Assembly (NCBI RefSeq): GCF_000760695.4
Contig: NZ_JHEG04000001.1
Coordinates: 3,692,452-3,756,451, forward strand
DNA: 64,000 nucleotides
Reading direction: 5' to 3'
DNA from: Tolypothrix bouteillei VB521301
GTDB taxonomy: Bacteria; Cyanobacteriota; Cyanobacteriia; Cyanobacteriales; Nostocaceae
Shown: positions 37,776-47,210 of the stretch, piece by piece
How positions within the stretch are numbered: position 1 is the stretch's first letter
Layout of the letters: each line of letters opens with the position of its first letter
Program-made: the position numbers and the translations under genes
Notes under the pieces: model-generated
Seen by the model: the letters and a program-made list of their open reading frames with translations, nothing else
What the model was told of the DNA's origin: nothing
Database searches by the model: none

Positions 37776-39575
37776 ATCGAGACTATTTTCGGTAATCTCC
37801 AAGGTTTAAAATCGAGCCAGCTGAAACAACTACAGCGGCTGTATCACCAGCGCATACCGGGCGATCGCATCACTACGCCTGAGTTTTCCCAGCGACTGGC
37901 TGCTATTAGTACCGAGCTCAATCAGCCCGTGTGTACTTACCTCAACCGTCGCGGACAAGTGATCCGCGTAGGGGTCGGGACACCACGGCAAACGCAAATT
38001 CCACCTTTGGAATTACCGCGTTACGGTGCTGAACGACTGAGCGGTATCCGTTGCATTGCAACTCATTTGAGGTCAGAACCGCCTAATGAAGCGGCACTAA
38101 CTTCTATGGCATTGCAAAGATTGGATGCCCTTGTCATGCTGAATGTGACTGGAACGGGATTTCAACGGCGAGGTGGTGGTGCGACTGGGTACGTTAAGGA
38201 AGCTTATCTAGCTCACTTAGCACCCCAAGACGCTCGTGCGTTCATCACAAGTCCGGCTATGAGAACGGCTGCTCCATATCTTTCGTCTGAGGGAGGCAAT
38301 GAGGAACCCAAAGGACAACAGAGCAATCCCACACCTGCCAATTGGAGTGCTAGTTGGAGCATATCACCTGCTTTAAGCTTGGATATGCTAACAAAACAGG
38401 ACTTCATTGAGTTAGTGGAAGGACTCGAAGAAGAGTTCCGGCGGGAGTACGTCGCTCAAGATGTAGACACCAATCACGATCGCGTTCTAATTGTTGGGGT
38501 AATGACAGATGAGCTAACGTTGCAGCAATTCCACGATACCTTGGAAGAACTGGGACGATTGGTAGAGACTGCAGGCGGAGAAGTCCTGCAAAACATGAGA
38601 CAAAAGCGATCGCGGACTCATCCTCAAACAGTAGTTGGCGAAGGTAAGGTACAAGAAATTGCCTTAACCGCTCAAACTCTGGGAGCAAATCTCATCGTCT
38701 TCGATCGCGATCTCTCACCGGCTCAGATTCGCAATTTGGAATCTCAAATTGGAGTGCGAGTGGTCGATCGCACTGAAGTTATCTTAGATATTTTTGCTCA
38801 ACGCGCTCAATCACGTGCTGGTAAATTACAAGTTGAGCTAGCGCAATTAGAGTATATGCTGCCGCGTTTGACTGGTAGAGGTCAAGCCATGTCCCGTCAA
38901 GGGGGCGGTATTGGTACTCGCGGTCCCGGTGAAACGAAGCTGGAAACGGAACGCCGTGCCATTCAACGACGCATTGCCCGATTGCAGCAAGAAGTCAACC
39001 AACTTCAAGCACACCGAGAACGATTGCGTCAAAGACGACAGCATCAGGAAGTTCCGTCAATCGCTATTGTTGGATATACCAACGCTGGTAAATCTACTTT
39101 ATTAAACGCTTTAACTAACGCTGAAGTTTACACGGCTGACCAATTGTTTGCCACTCTCGATCCCACTACGCGCCGTCTGGTTGTTCCTGATGGGATGAAC
39201 GGTGACACTCAAGAGATTCTGGTAACCGATACTGTAGGATTTATACACGAATTGCCTGCATCACTGATGGATGCCTTCCGTGCCACTTTAGAGGAAGTCA
39301 CAGAAGCGGATGCTTTATTGCACTTGGTGGATTTATCCCATCCTGCATGGTTAAGCCATATACGCTCGGTTCGAGATATTTTGGCACAGATGCCAGTAAC
39401 TCCCGGTCCAGCCCTGGTTGTTTTTAATAAGATTGACCAAGCTGATAGTGAAACCCTAGCGCTTGCAAGAGAAGAATTTCCCTTAGCGGTCTTTATTTCT
39501 GCAAGTAACCGTTTGGGATTGGAAACTTTGCGTCAGCGCTTGGGCCAGCTGGTGCAATACGCTACTTCCTGCTGA
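37776..39575 (+). CDS. hflX: GTPase HflX, probable ATC start
   Basis: Ribosome-associated GTPase that splits stalled or heat-damaged 70S ribosomes. Domains: N-terminal subdomain (about 1-210) with a Pro/Ser-rich linker, the HflX nucleotide-binding domain (VVGEGKVQEIALTAQTLGANLIVFD), the glycine-rich RQGGGIGTRGPGETKLE segment, a coiled coil, and a G domain with GYTNAGKST (about 433-441), DTVGFI and NKID. The first conventional start is GTG at 37929, but family-like sequence (ETIFGNLQGLKSSQ) extends 50 codons upstream to ATC at 37776, which has AGAGG five bases ahead. A stop (TAG near 37739) bounds the frame. I give the ATC start; the safe minimum gene is 37929-39575. Confidence 0.9.
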   Translation: METIFGNLQGLKSSQLKQLQRLYHQRIPGDRITTPEFSQRLAAISTELNQPVCTYLNRRGQVIRVGVGTPRQTQIPPLELPRYGAERLSGIRCIATHLRSEPPNEAALTSMALQRLDALVMLNVTGTGFQRRGGGATGYVKEAYLAHLAPQDARAFITSPAMRTAAPYLSSEGGNEEPKGQQSNPTPANWSASWSISPALSLDMLTKQDFIELVEGLEEEFRREYVAQDVDTNHDRVLIVGVMTDELTLQQFHDTLEELGRLVETAGGEVLQNMRQKRSRTHPQTVVGEGKVQEIALTAQTLGANLIVFDRDLSPAQIRNLESQIGVRVVDRTEVILDIFAQRAQSRAGKLQVELAQLEYMLPRLTGRGQAMSRQGGGIGTRGPGETKLETERRAIQRRIARLQQEVNQLQAHRERLRQRRQHQEVPSIAIVGYTNAGKSTLLNALTNAEVYTADQLFATLDPTTRRLVVPDGMNGDTQEILVTDTVGFIHELPASLMDAFRATLEEVTEADALLHLVDLSHPAWLSHIRSVRDILAQMPVTPGPALVVFNKIDQADSETLALAREEFPLAVFISASNRLGLETLRQRLGQLVQYATSC

Positions 39576-39600
39576 GTCGCCAAATAATTATTTCTATTAA

Positions 39601-39628
39601 GTGGGATGTGGCTCCTAGCTCATCCCAC
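39601..39628 (+). terminator. Hairpin after hflX
   Basis: GTGGGATG and CATCCCAC pair perfectly around a 12-base loop 26 bases past the stop. There is no T-run, so termination is uncertain. Confidence 0.45.
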
Positions 39629-39778
39629 TCCATTCGGTGGGTACAACTCCCGCCCTACTAGAACCGATCGCTAACCATTTATTGTCATTTCGTACCTCTA
39701 AGTGCAAACGAAAGCAACAACTAACCACTAACTATTACAATCTAAAATTAAGAAATATTAATGAAAGTTGAGAATATT

Positions 39779-40039
39779 ATGGCTGCAAAAGTAGAAATTT
39801 ACACTTGGAGAACTTGCCCGTTTTGTATCCGTGCCAAACAATTACTGACAAAAAAGGGAGTACACTACACCGAATACAGCATTGATGGAGATGAAGCAGC
39901 ACGAAATAAAATGGCTCAACGCTCAAATGGAAGGCGATCGCTACCGCAAATTTTCATTAACGACCGTCATGTTGGTGGTTGTGACGATCTTCACGCCCTA
40001 GACTCTCAAGGAAAGTTAGACCAGCTACTAGCCTCATAA
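39779..40039 (+). CDS. grxC: Glutaredoxin 3
   Basis: Small dithiol oxidoreductase that uses glutathione to reduce disulfides. 86 residues from the ATG at 39779 (MAAKVEIYTW), the usual cyanobacterial start; an ATG six codons upstream is also in frame. Active site TCPFC (Cys13, Cys16), cis-proline in RSLPQIFI and the glutathione-binding GGCDDL. It precedes the glutathione synthetase gene by 76 bp in the same direction, a pairing that makes functional sense, though a hairpin lies between them. Confidence 0.96.
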   Translation: MAAKVEIYTWRTCPFCIRAKQLLTKKGVHYTEYSIDGDEAARNKMAQRSNGRRSLPQIFINDRHVGGCDDLHALDSQGKLDQLLAS

Positions 40040-40040
40040 A

Positions 40041-40085
40041 AAATTATGAATTCTTATAGCTCGAACCTTTCATAATTCATAATTT
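40041..40085. repeat. AT-rich inverted repeat between grxC and gshB
   Basis: AAATTATGAATT and AATTCATAATTT are perfect 12-base complements with 21 bases between. It starts directly after the grxC stop, and further TCATAATTC copies follow. It may attenuate read-through into gshB or be an interspersed repeat. Confidence 0.55.
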
Positions 40086-40115
40086 ATCATTCATAATTCA
40101 CTTGAGGCAGAAAGC

Positions 40116-41099
40116 GTGAAACTAGCTTTTATTATCGACCCCATCCACCAGCTAGATCCCTGTCACGATACCAGTATTGCTTTAATGGAAGCAGCGCAAA
40201 TTTTGGGACATGAGGTTTGGATTACTCAAGCTAACTTACTCGCTGTAGTACAAGGAAAAGCTTGGGCTGTTCTGGAACGGGTAGAACTTGTACCAGTGCA
40301 ATTGGTAGAGGGACGATATCAAAAAACGGACTCTTGGTACAAATTGAGCGATACCTCTAGCACCGCCATTTGCTTGGAAACGATGGACGCCGTGTTCATG
40401 CGAACCGATCCACCCGTCAATACCTCATACCTTTATGCGACTTATATTCTGGATTACATCGACCCAAACAAAACTTTGACGATCAACAGTCCAAGAGGTA
40501 TTCGGGCGGCGAACGAAAAAATGTATGCGCTTCAGTTCACTCAAGCAATTCCAGAAACCATTGTCACTTCTGACAAACAGTTGATTCGTCAGTTTCTAGA
40601 AGCTAAAGGAGCAGCTATCCTCAAACCTTTGGGGAACAAAGCGGGTGAGGGAATTTTATTCTTAGAACCAAGCGATCGCAATTTCAACTCTATAGTCGAA
40701 CTGAGTACTCTCCAAGGTCGAGTTCCGGTGATGGTACAAACCTTTTTAAGTGAGGCAAAAGATGGGGATAAGCGCATCATCTTGCTAAATGGTGAGCCCA
40801 TTGGTGCTGTTAACCGCCTTTCTGCCCGTGGTGAATTTCGGAATAATATGGCTGCAGGTGGCACCGTGGCAAAAACCGAAATCAGCCCAAGGGAGCATGA
40901 CATTTGCGTTCAACTAGCAGATACCTTACGGCAAGACGGTTTAATTTTTGTGGGTATTGACGTTATTGGTGGTTATCTGACCGAAGTTAACGTCACCAGT
41001 CCCACTGGTGTCAGAGAAATAGACCGATTGGACGGAGTTCGTCTTGGAGAACAAGTAATTCAATGGGTCGAGCGAGCGGTTAGCAAAAATAAAAAATAG
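40116..41099 (+). CDS. gshB: Glutathione synthetase
   Basis: ATP-grasp ligase joining gamma-glutamylcysteine and glycine. 327 residues with a GTG start (KLAFIIDPI) preceded by GAGG. The N-terminal domain has the HDTSIALMEAAQ segment. The ATP-grasp body contains NSPRGIRAANEK, ILKPLGNKAGEGI, KDGDKRIILLNGEPIGAVNR and FVGIDVIGGYLTEVNVTSPTG, carrying the metal and ATP ligands. Full length. Follows grxC. A clear terminator lies 20 bases downstream. Confidence 0.98.
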   Translation: MKLAFIIDPIHQLDPCHDTSIALMEAAQILGHEVWITQANLLAVVQGKAWAVLERVELVPVQLVEGRYQKTDSWYKLSDTSSTAICLETMDAVFMRTDPPVNTSYLYATYILDYIDPNKTLTINSPRGIRAANEKMYALQFTQAIPETIVTSDKQLIRQFLEAKGAAILKPLGNKAGEGILFLEPSDRNFNSIVELSTLQGRVPVMVQTFLSEAKDGDKRIILLNGEPIGAVNRLSARGEFRNNMAAGGTVAKTEISPREHDICVQLADTLRQDGLIFVGIDVIGGYLTEVNVTSPTGVREIDRLDGVRLGEQVIQWVERAVSKNKK

Positions 41100-41119
41100 T
41101 TTACGAGCATTTTGGTAGT

Positions 41120-41157
41120 AACTTCTCCTTCCGTAAAACTGGTAGCGAGAAGTTTTT
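41120..41157 (+). terminator. Terminator after gshB
   Basis: AACTTCTC and GAGAAGTT pair around a 19-base loop, followed by TTT, starting 20 bases past the stop. Confidence 0.7.
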
Positions 41158-41492
41158 AATTATCTGGGTGTAATTTCCCAGGCACCCTGGCAAACCTATA
41201 CGGTAGCAAACAAATTGGAAATTACAGTAAGCAGTACCGGGTGCCAAAACAGTCTAGGTAAGAAGAAAGTGGTTGGGTGTAGAAAAACTCTCACAATCTC
41301 AAGAACTGCAATTGGCAAAACCTATAACTAATGAAATATAGTACCAATTTGAAACAAAAATGTTACAGATAGTTGGGTGAGATTCAATCCACAGAAAGGC
41401 TTTTTCAATCCAAAGTCTAAAATCCACTTTTGGTATGACTTGAGACCCTTAATATCTTTTAACTGAATTGCATTCATCAATTGATACCTTAT
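41158..41492. other. Convergent spacer gshB/ftsZ
   Basis: No gene, RNA or strong hairpin is recognised. CCAGGCACCCTGG near 41178 is a tiny palindrome. The rest is unstructured AT-rich sequence. Confidence 0.5.
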
Positions 41493-42800
41493 TTAATTGT
41501 TACGAGGTGGGCGTCGCGCCTTTAAGAAATCTGGTATATCCAATCCTCCTTGTTTTTCTTTTGGTTCGGGAAGAGGAGATGGTGGATTGATAGGTTGTGG
41601 TGGCATTTGCCTTCTGCCCGCAGGTGGAGGATTGACTACCCCTCTAGGTTGATTGAGTTGATTGACATTTTGAGATGGTGCAGACTGGGCTTCACCCGTA
41701 AAACCGGTAGCAATGACGGTCAGTCTTACCTCTCCTTGCAGCCTGTCATCAATTACGGCTCCAAAAATAATGTTGGCGTTGGGATCGACTACTTCGTATA
41801 TGGTTTCAGCAGCAGCATTCACTTCGTGCAGGGTTAAGTCGCTACCACCAGTGATGTTAAAAACAACACCCCTGGCCCCTTCTATGGAACTTTCTAGTAA
41901 AGGTGAAGAAATGGCTGCGATCGCAGCTTCTCTTGCTCGTGATTTTCCCGAACCGATACCGATCCCCATTAATGCTGAGCCAGCATCTGCCATCACAGCC
42001 CTAACGTCAGCAAAGTCAACGTTTATCAAGCCGGGGATCGTAATAATATCAGATATACCTTGAACGCCTTGACGCAGCACATCATCTGCATAACGAAAAG
42101 CATCTTGCATTGGCGTTTGCTCGGGGATCACTTCCAGCAGCTTGTTATTGGGAATGATGATAAGCGTGTCTACTCTACTTTTTAAACCTTCAATGCCTTG
42201 CTCTGCTTGCTGAATGCGTCGGCGTCCTTCAAAGATAAATGGACGAGTGACAACTCCCACGGTGAGAGCGCCCATTTCCTTGGCAACTTCTGCAACAATT
42301 GGAGCCGCACCAGTACCTGTTCCACCTCCCATTCCCGCAGTGATAAATACCAAGTCCGAACCTTCTAAAGCTCTAGCAATTTCATCCCGCGATTCCTCTG
42401 CAGCCTTCTGACCGATAGCCGGATTGCCACCTGCACCCAAACCTCGAGTCAATTTCTGCCCGATTTGCAAGCGACTTGGAGCTGAAGTTAAAGTCAGAGC
42501 TTGAGCATCGGTATTAATTGACCAAAACTCGACTCCTATTACGTCTGATGCAATCATGCGGTTCACAGCATTACTCCCACCACCACCAACACCAATTACT
42601 TTGATATTGGCAACTCGACCCGGAACAATGTCTCCCATACGGGTATCTTCGCGCTCAACTTTCTTGCTGTCATTATTTTGACTGAAGTTGATTGCGGAAT
42701 GACTGAAGGGATTGGTTGAGTTAGTGGACAGTGAGTACCCCGATTGTCCGGGTGACTGTGAGTTTTTATAGGTAAGCCCTTGGTTATTATCAAGTGTCAT
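41493..42800 (-). CDS. ftsZ: Cell division GTPase FtsZ
   Basis: Tubulin-like GTPase that polymerises into the Z-ring. 435 residues. A cyanobacterial N-terminal extension of about 60 residues rich in Ser/Asn precedes the core ([17 protein letters not shown]). The tubulin signature GGGTGTG lies at 158-164, and the T7-loop catalytic [11 protein letters not shown] follows. The C-terminal linker is Pro/Gln-rich ([18 protein letters not shown]), and the tail ends in [16 protein letters not shown], the conserved peptide that binds partner proteins. Same strand as ftsQ upstream, but separated by an unusually long 900-bp leader. Confidence 0.98.
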   Translation of the reverse strand: MTLDNNQGLTYKNSQSPGQSGYSLSTNSTNPFSHSAINFSQNNDSKKVEREDTRMGDIVPGRVANIKVIGVGGGGSNAVNRMIASDVIGVEFWSINTDAQALTLTSAPSRLQIGQKLTRGLGAGGNPAIGQKAAEESRDEIARALEGSDLVFITAGMGGGTGTGAAPIVAEVAKEMGALTVGVVTRPFIFEGRRRIQQAEQGIEGLKSRVDTLIIIPNNKLLEVIPEQTPMQDAFRYADDVLRQGVQGISDIITIPGLINVDFADVRAVMADAGSALMGIGIGSGKSRAREAAIAAISSPLLESSIEGARGVVFNITGGSDLTLHEVNAAAETIYEVVDPNANIIFGAVIDDRLQGEVRLTVIATGFTGEAQSAPSQNVNQLNQPRGVVNPPPAGRRQMPPQPINPPSPLPEPKEKQGGLDIPDFLKARRPPRNN

Positions 42801-43699
42801 TGGATTTGCGGTCTTGTAGATAAACGACTTTTTCAGGTGTTATTCACCTAGTAGTCAACTATTAAGTCTGACGCTCGCTGCCACTGTATGTGGCATTGTT
42901 GGCTTTTTCTTTCTACTTCCAATCCAACAAGTGAATTGGAGGCACGAAAGCTAGCTATTAGGTGTACCATTATGGCATCTCGCTCACAGCGCTCTTAAAA
43001 GTGAAGTATACCTATGTTTACCTAAAATGGACTGAAATTGCTTCCACTCTTACATCGGTAGCTTCACTGCAATGAAAGCTGATTTTGATTAGTATACCTT
43101 TGGTATCTCCAATAATTTCTCCGTATTTTTGCTAGTGATTGACACTAGAAAGTAACTCTGTTGCAGGAGAAGCATTATTTTCTTCCGCTCCGCATATCGT
43201 ACACTAGGTGTTTTTTGGGATAAATTTAAATTATTAAAAATCCTTACTCCACTAGTGTTTCAAAACCTTTCTAGCTTCAAGATTGCCTCCTCGAAGTAAT
43301 TTTAAATGATTGCGTAACGTACAAACCTGAAATAGCTGCATAATTTGTAAAGACCTGCCGTGGCAGGTCTGTGGATTTGTCATAAAGGTTTGCACTTGCG
43401 GATTTCCCATTATGGATTCTTGCAACTGAAGACGAATACCAGGTAGGCTCTAGGCGTTTTCCAGACTCAACGCTAAGAGCGAACTGTCTAACATCATGCA
43501 CCCCGTCTTAAGATGTTAGGGTAAAAACAACGTACCGTTTTCTCCCGAAATGGAAGGTTTTACGATGTTTCTTCCATTTTAATGAGATATCTACGCTGAT
43601 TTTTACATAAGTGACTGGAATAACAAAAATTCTATACTTATCAGCATAGAACTTCTTTAATAATTAATTGTGTTTTATACATCAAAGACAGTAATTTTT
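42801..43699. other. Long ftsQ-ftsZ intergenic region
   Basis: About 900 bp without a convincing gene. A 74-codon frame at 43277-43501 (minus) has no family resemblance. The region should contain the ftsZ promoters and leader. Its main structure is a perfect 20-base palindrome at 43351-43370. Confidence 0.55.
43351..43370. repeat. Perfect 20-base palindrome upstream of ftsZ
   Basis: AGACCTGCC-GT-GGCAGGTCT is GC-rich inside AT-rich DNA, followed by GTGGATTTGT on the plus strand and TTTACAAATT on the minus. It could terminate ftsQ transcription (minus strand) or bind a dimeric regulator. Confidence 0.6.
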
Positions 43700-44650
43700 T
43701 TAAGGTTTGGGTGCGTTTAGCAACTGCTTTCTTTGGTTCATTTGTACTATTGGTTGGTCGGGATTTTTTAGATCGATGTACTCTATTTGACTGAGATTCA
43801 GTTGTGCAGGTAGATGACGCATCTGTGCCAATACCTTGATTTTTTCAAGGAGTTGAACGTTAGGTGCTCCAAAATGCACGTTTCCCAATTCTGTTTTCAA
43901 AATTAAATTTGTTGGATCTTGAAAATCAATTTCTAGAACCTTAACAGAACCTTGCATAATAGCTTGATAGAGAGAACCCCAATAGGAGCGGTATTGCTCT
44001 GGGGAACCAATAACCTTAAGATTGGGTAACTGTACATTTGGATTGAGTGGTTTCCCCTTATCTAGGGGTATCCAAACACCATCGGCATCGAGCAACCCTA
44101 CAGAGACTTTTTTATTGATAGAACCCTTATTTCCCTGCTCTGTACGAGGCGCTGTTGCTCGTACTGCTTCTGTTGGACAATCAGTTGGGTGGCTCTCCCC
44201 GTGAGTTGGAGCCACGGGGCAATCCTGCAAAGCAGAATTTGAGCGTATTACGCGCTCCGCGATCGCTACAGGTTTTCGTTCGTCAATCTGGACAATTAAC
44301 CCTGGAGGAAACAAACGACGACTCACTGTCGCTTGTGCAATAGTCGGTTCCTGTTTTAGCGATTCAGCTAGCCTGTGAGGCTCTATACGCCATAGAGACT
44401 GGGGGTAAGAGAGTACCAACAATGACTGAATAGCTTCGTCAGGTAGTAGATGGTTACCTAATATAACTATATCTTTAGAAGTCTTTAATACCCAGATTGG
44501 TTGAATTGCTATCCATAGCAATCCACTTGCTAGCGAACTCACGGCAAACGTTTGCCAAGCAGCCTGAATAAATTTCATTTGCCGTTGTTGACGTAACTTT
44601 TTACGCCGTCCTTCCAAATCTGCGCGGGAAACTGATACTATACCAGCCAT
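43700..44650 (-). CDS. ftsQ: Cell division protein FtsQ with an inserted segment
   Basis: Bitopic divisome protein linking early and late division factors. 316 residues: cytosolic N-terminus, one transmembrane helix (about 33-54), a POTRA domain (about 57-127, VILGNHLLPDEAIQSLL) and the FtsQ/DivIB beta domain (LLDADGVWIPLD to the end). Between them, residues about 140-178 form a Pro/Thr/Glu-rich segment (CPVAPTHGESHPTDCP...) that does not look like FtsQ and is encoded by a palindromic repeat (44189-44219). It falls in a loop, so function may be kept. Upstream of ftsZ on the same strand, the usual cyanobacterial order. Confidence 0.93.
   Translation of the reverse strand: MAGIVSVSRADLEGRRKKLRQQRQMKFIQAAWQTFAVSSLASGLLWIAIQPIWVLKTSKDIVILGNHLLPDEAIQSLLVLSYPQSLWRIEPHRLAESLKQEPTIAQATVSRRLFPPGLIVQIDERKPVAIAERVIRSNSALQDCPVAPTHGESHPTDCPTEAVRATAPRTEQGNKGSINKKVSVGLLDADGVWIPLDKGKPLNPNVQLPNLKVIGSPEQYRSYWGSLYQAIMQGSVKVLEIDFQDPTNLILKTELGNVHFGAPNVQLLEKIKVLAQMRHLPAQLNLSQIEYIDLKNPDQPIVQMNQRKQLLNAPKP
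44189..44219. repeat. Palindromic element inside ftsQ
   Basis: Two overlapping perfect 7-bp stems share this stretch: GTGGCTC (44189-44195) with GAGCCAC (44209-44215), and CCCCGTG (44197-44203) with CACGGGG (44213-44219). They cannot form together. The GC-rich block stands out from the surrounding gene. Confidence 0.7.
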
Positions 44651-45509
44651 TCAAACTCTTCCACCCTTTCATACCAAGTCGTTGTTGCGCTTGTATCATT
44701 ACTTAAGTTTAATAAACGCTATTAGCTAAGTAGATCTAATGTTATTCATTTTAAAACTTTATTACAGTACTTATATCAGGATTGTAGCTAAGAGTAACTT
44801 TTTAATCATGGAGGTTTGTAGTAAGGAATGTTTATGAATGTAGCCTTTCTATTCCATGATGGCAACTATTTCTTTATTAAAAAGCTACAATCACACTATT
44901 GACAAAATAACTATTATTTGCATAGAAATTTTAGCAACGAGCATTGGGCACAGAGCATTGGGCAAAAGCCATCGGGCCGTGAAAATAAGAATTAAAAAGA
45001 GGAATTAAATGACTTTTCATAATGCTCATTCCCATCCTCTATTTCCTCTGCCCAATTCGATCGATTTGCCTTATTCAACCTTCTCCAAAATCTGTAGCCT
45101 TTTTTTAAAACCTAAGTAACATTTAGAACATATCAGGTAATGTTGTTCTTTGTTAACTTATGTCATAATAAGGTATTATCTACCATAAGGGGGTTGACAA
45201 AAATATTATGTATAAATAAGTTATGGTGAGCTTCCTAAAGTTGCACATTATAGTTTGTCAAAACTGTAACAATGGTTGTAAAAATAATAGATAGGTTTAA
45301 TACATCAGGGGTAACAAAATCTCTGCTCTAGTATGAGTGATTTGACAAAAAGCGGTCAACCTCTTACAAAGAGCTAATCTTCAAAAAGCTGAATTTTACT
45401 ATCAAAACAGTTATTCCGTTTTGTTTAAAGTATAAATTCTTTGCAATACAATGCAACTCTACTTAAGTAAAAATTAGATTTCTAAGTATAGAAATACATC
45501 TGCATCTAC
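44651..45509. other. Long spacer between ftsQ and the ATPase gene
   Basis: No gene is supported in this 859-bp divergent spacer. GAGCATTGGGCA occurs twice close together (near 44940 and 44955). A TTGACA box at 45194-45199 followed 17 bases later by TAAGTT (45217-45222) is a weak candidate promoter for the ATPase gene, with a leader of about 285 nt. The last 200 bp are very AT-rich. Confidence 0.45.
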
Positions 45510-46847
45510 ATGAAAACAACACTAAATTTGTCGCGCTTTTTCAAAGCCTGTAACCCCAGTAAGACGTTAATCATGGGCGACGCATCTGACAGGCAATACT
45601 ACATCGACTTCTCTACAGTACGCGGCTGTAAAATAGTTGAGGAATTGCAAAGGACAATTATCCGTATTTCCCCGGATGAGCCGACTTGCCAATTATTTAC
45701 AGGTCACATCGGTTGCGGTAAGTCAACAGAGTTGCAAAGACTGAAGACAGAACTAGAACTAGCTGGATTTCACGTGGTGTATTTTGAATCCAGTCAAGAT
45801 TTAGATATGGCGGATATCGATGTTAGTGATATTTTGCTGAGTGTAGCTCGTCAGGTAAGTTCCAGCTTAGAAACAATCAACATCAAAGTTAGACCCAGTT
45901 ACTTTGCCAACCTGTTCAAAGAAATTGGGGATTTTTTACAAACCCCTATAGAATTGTCAGCACAGGCGGAACTGTCTTTAGGGATCGCCAAAATAAGCGC
46001 TAAAACAAAAGATAGCCCTCAATTGCGAACCCAATTGAGACATTACTTAGAACCACGTACTAACAGTATTTTGCAAGCAATTAACGAAGAAGTCTTGGAT
46101 AAGGCTGTTGAACAACTGAAGTTACGGGGTCAAAAAGGGTTAGTCGTAATTATCGACAATTTAGATAGAGTTGATATGCGTCCGGTAGCATCTGGGCGAT
46201 CGCAACCAGAGTATCTCTTCATCGATCGCGGCGAACAGCTCAGACGGCTCAAATGTCACGTTGTTTATACAATTCCCCTGTCATTAATATTTTCTAATGA
46301 GTACCAAACACTTAAAAATCGCCTTGGCGGTGGTGTTGCGCCCAAAGTTCTACCAATGGTACTTGTTCGCCAACGAGATGGTAGCGATTACGAAGCAGGA
46401 ATGTCTCTATTAAGACAACTTGTGTTAGCAAGGGCTTTTCCCGAAATCCCACCATCACAGAGATTGGAATTCATTACAGAGTTATTTGATAAACCCGAAA
46501 CCCTCAATCGTCTGTGTCGAGTCAGTGGCGGTCACATTCGTAACTTATTGGGATTGCTTTATAGCTGCTTGCAAAGAGAAGATCCACCTTTTTCAGAGGA
46601 TTGTTTGGAAGCTGTTATTAAAGACTATCGGGACGATCTCTTGCTTGCTATTGATGATGAAGAATGGCAACTACTGTACGAAGTTATACAACAACAAAGC
46701 TTAAGTGGTGAATCAGATTACCAAAGATTGCTTCGGAGTATGTTTGTTTTTGAATACCGAGATCCCCAAGGACGTTGGTTTGGTATTAGCCCTGCATTGG
46801 CAGAAACAGACAAAGTTTTGACTTGGCAAAAAAACCGTACTCAGTAA
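45510..46847 (+). CDS. P-loop ATPase paired with the STAND-WD40 gene
   Basis: 445 residues. Walker A is GHIGCGKST (about 66-73) and Walker B is LVVIIDNLDR (about 211-220), with a helical C-terminal region from about 300 (sensor-like GGHIRNLLGLL). The overall pattern is that of AAA/STAND-class NTPases without attached sensor repeats. The N-terminus (FFKACNPSKTLIMGDASDRQYYIDFSTVRG) is the hallmark of a family I have seen repeatedly in cyanobacteria, usually next to large STAND or TPR proteins. No membrane segment. The next gene downstream, 363 bp away in the same direction, is the 1667-residue STAND-WD40 protein, so a two-component NTPase system is likely. The function is unknown. Confidence 0.85.
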   Translation: MKTTLNLSRFFKACNPSKTLIMGDASDRQYYIDFSTVRGCKIVEELQRTIIRISPDEPTCQLFTGHIGCGKSTELQRLKTELELAGFHVVYFESSQDLDMADIDVSDILLSVARQVSSSLETINIKVRPSYFANLFKEIGDFLQTPIELSAQAELSLGIAKISAKTKDSPQLRTQLRHYLEPRTNSILQAINEEVLDKAVEQLKLRGQKGLVVIIDNLDRVDMRPVASGRSQPEYLFIDRGEQLRRLKCHVVYTIPLSLIFSNEYQTLKNRLGGGVAPKVLPMVLVRQRDGSDYEAGMSLLRQLVLARAFPEIPPSQRLEFITELFDKPETLNRLCRVSGGHIRNLLGLLYSCLQREDPPFSEDCLEAVIKDYRDDLLLAIDDEEWQLLYEVIQQQSLSGESDYQRLLRSMFVFEYRDPQGRWFGISPALAETDKVLTWQKNRTQ

Positions 46848-47210
46848 CTAGTGACCCAATACTTGTCGGTTAAGCCGTTTTTTCCTCCCCTGCACCCCCT
46901 GCAACCCCTGCACAAAGGTGCTTGTCTGTAGCGACAATTTTCTTAACCGAGCAGTATTGACTAGTGACCCCAATTCCTATTGAAAATGCTAGGTGCTAAG
47001 TATGCGTACATATAAATTTGTATCATAAGTTATAATTTGCCGAGCATTATAAGTATAGGGCTGGGTTTGCCAAATACCGGGAAACTCGTTTGTAGTTCTG
47101 GGCTCACCAAAAACCAAGTCGTTGGGTGAGTGAACGCGAGTTCTTCCGTTCCAATCTTCCTTGTTTTCCTTGTCTCCAATCCCAATATCCCAATTCCCAA
47201 TCTCTAACAT
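46848..47210. other. Spacer between the ATPase and STAND-WD40 genes
   Basis: 363 bp without a supported gene. It contains a C-rich run of CCCCTGCA-like units (about 46887-46913), two CTAGTGACCC copies (46849 and 46961) and, near the end, overlapping CCCAATTCCCAAT-like strings. No clear terminator or promoter. Confidence 0.45.

Noticed and set aside
43277..43501. 74-codon minus frame between ftsQ and ftsZ
   Set aside because: Contains the palindrome and has no protein-family resemblance.
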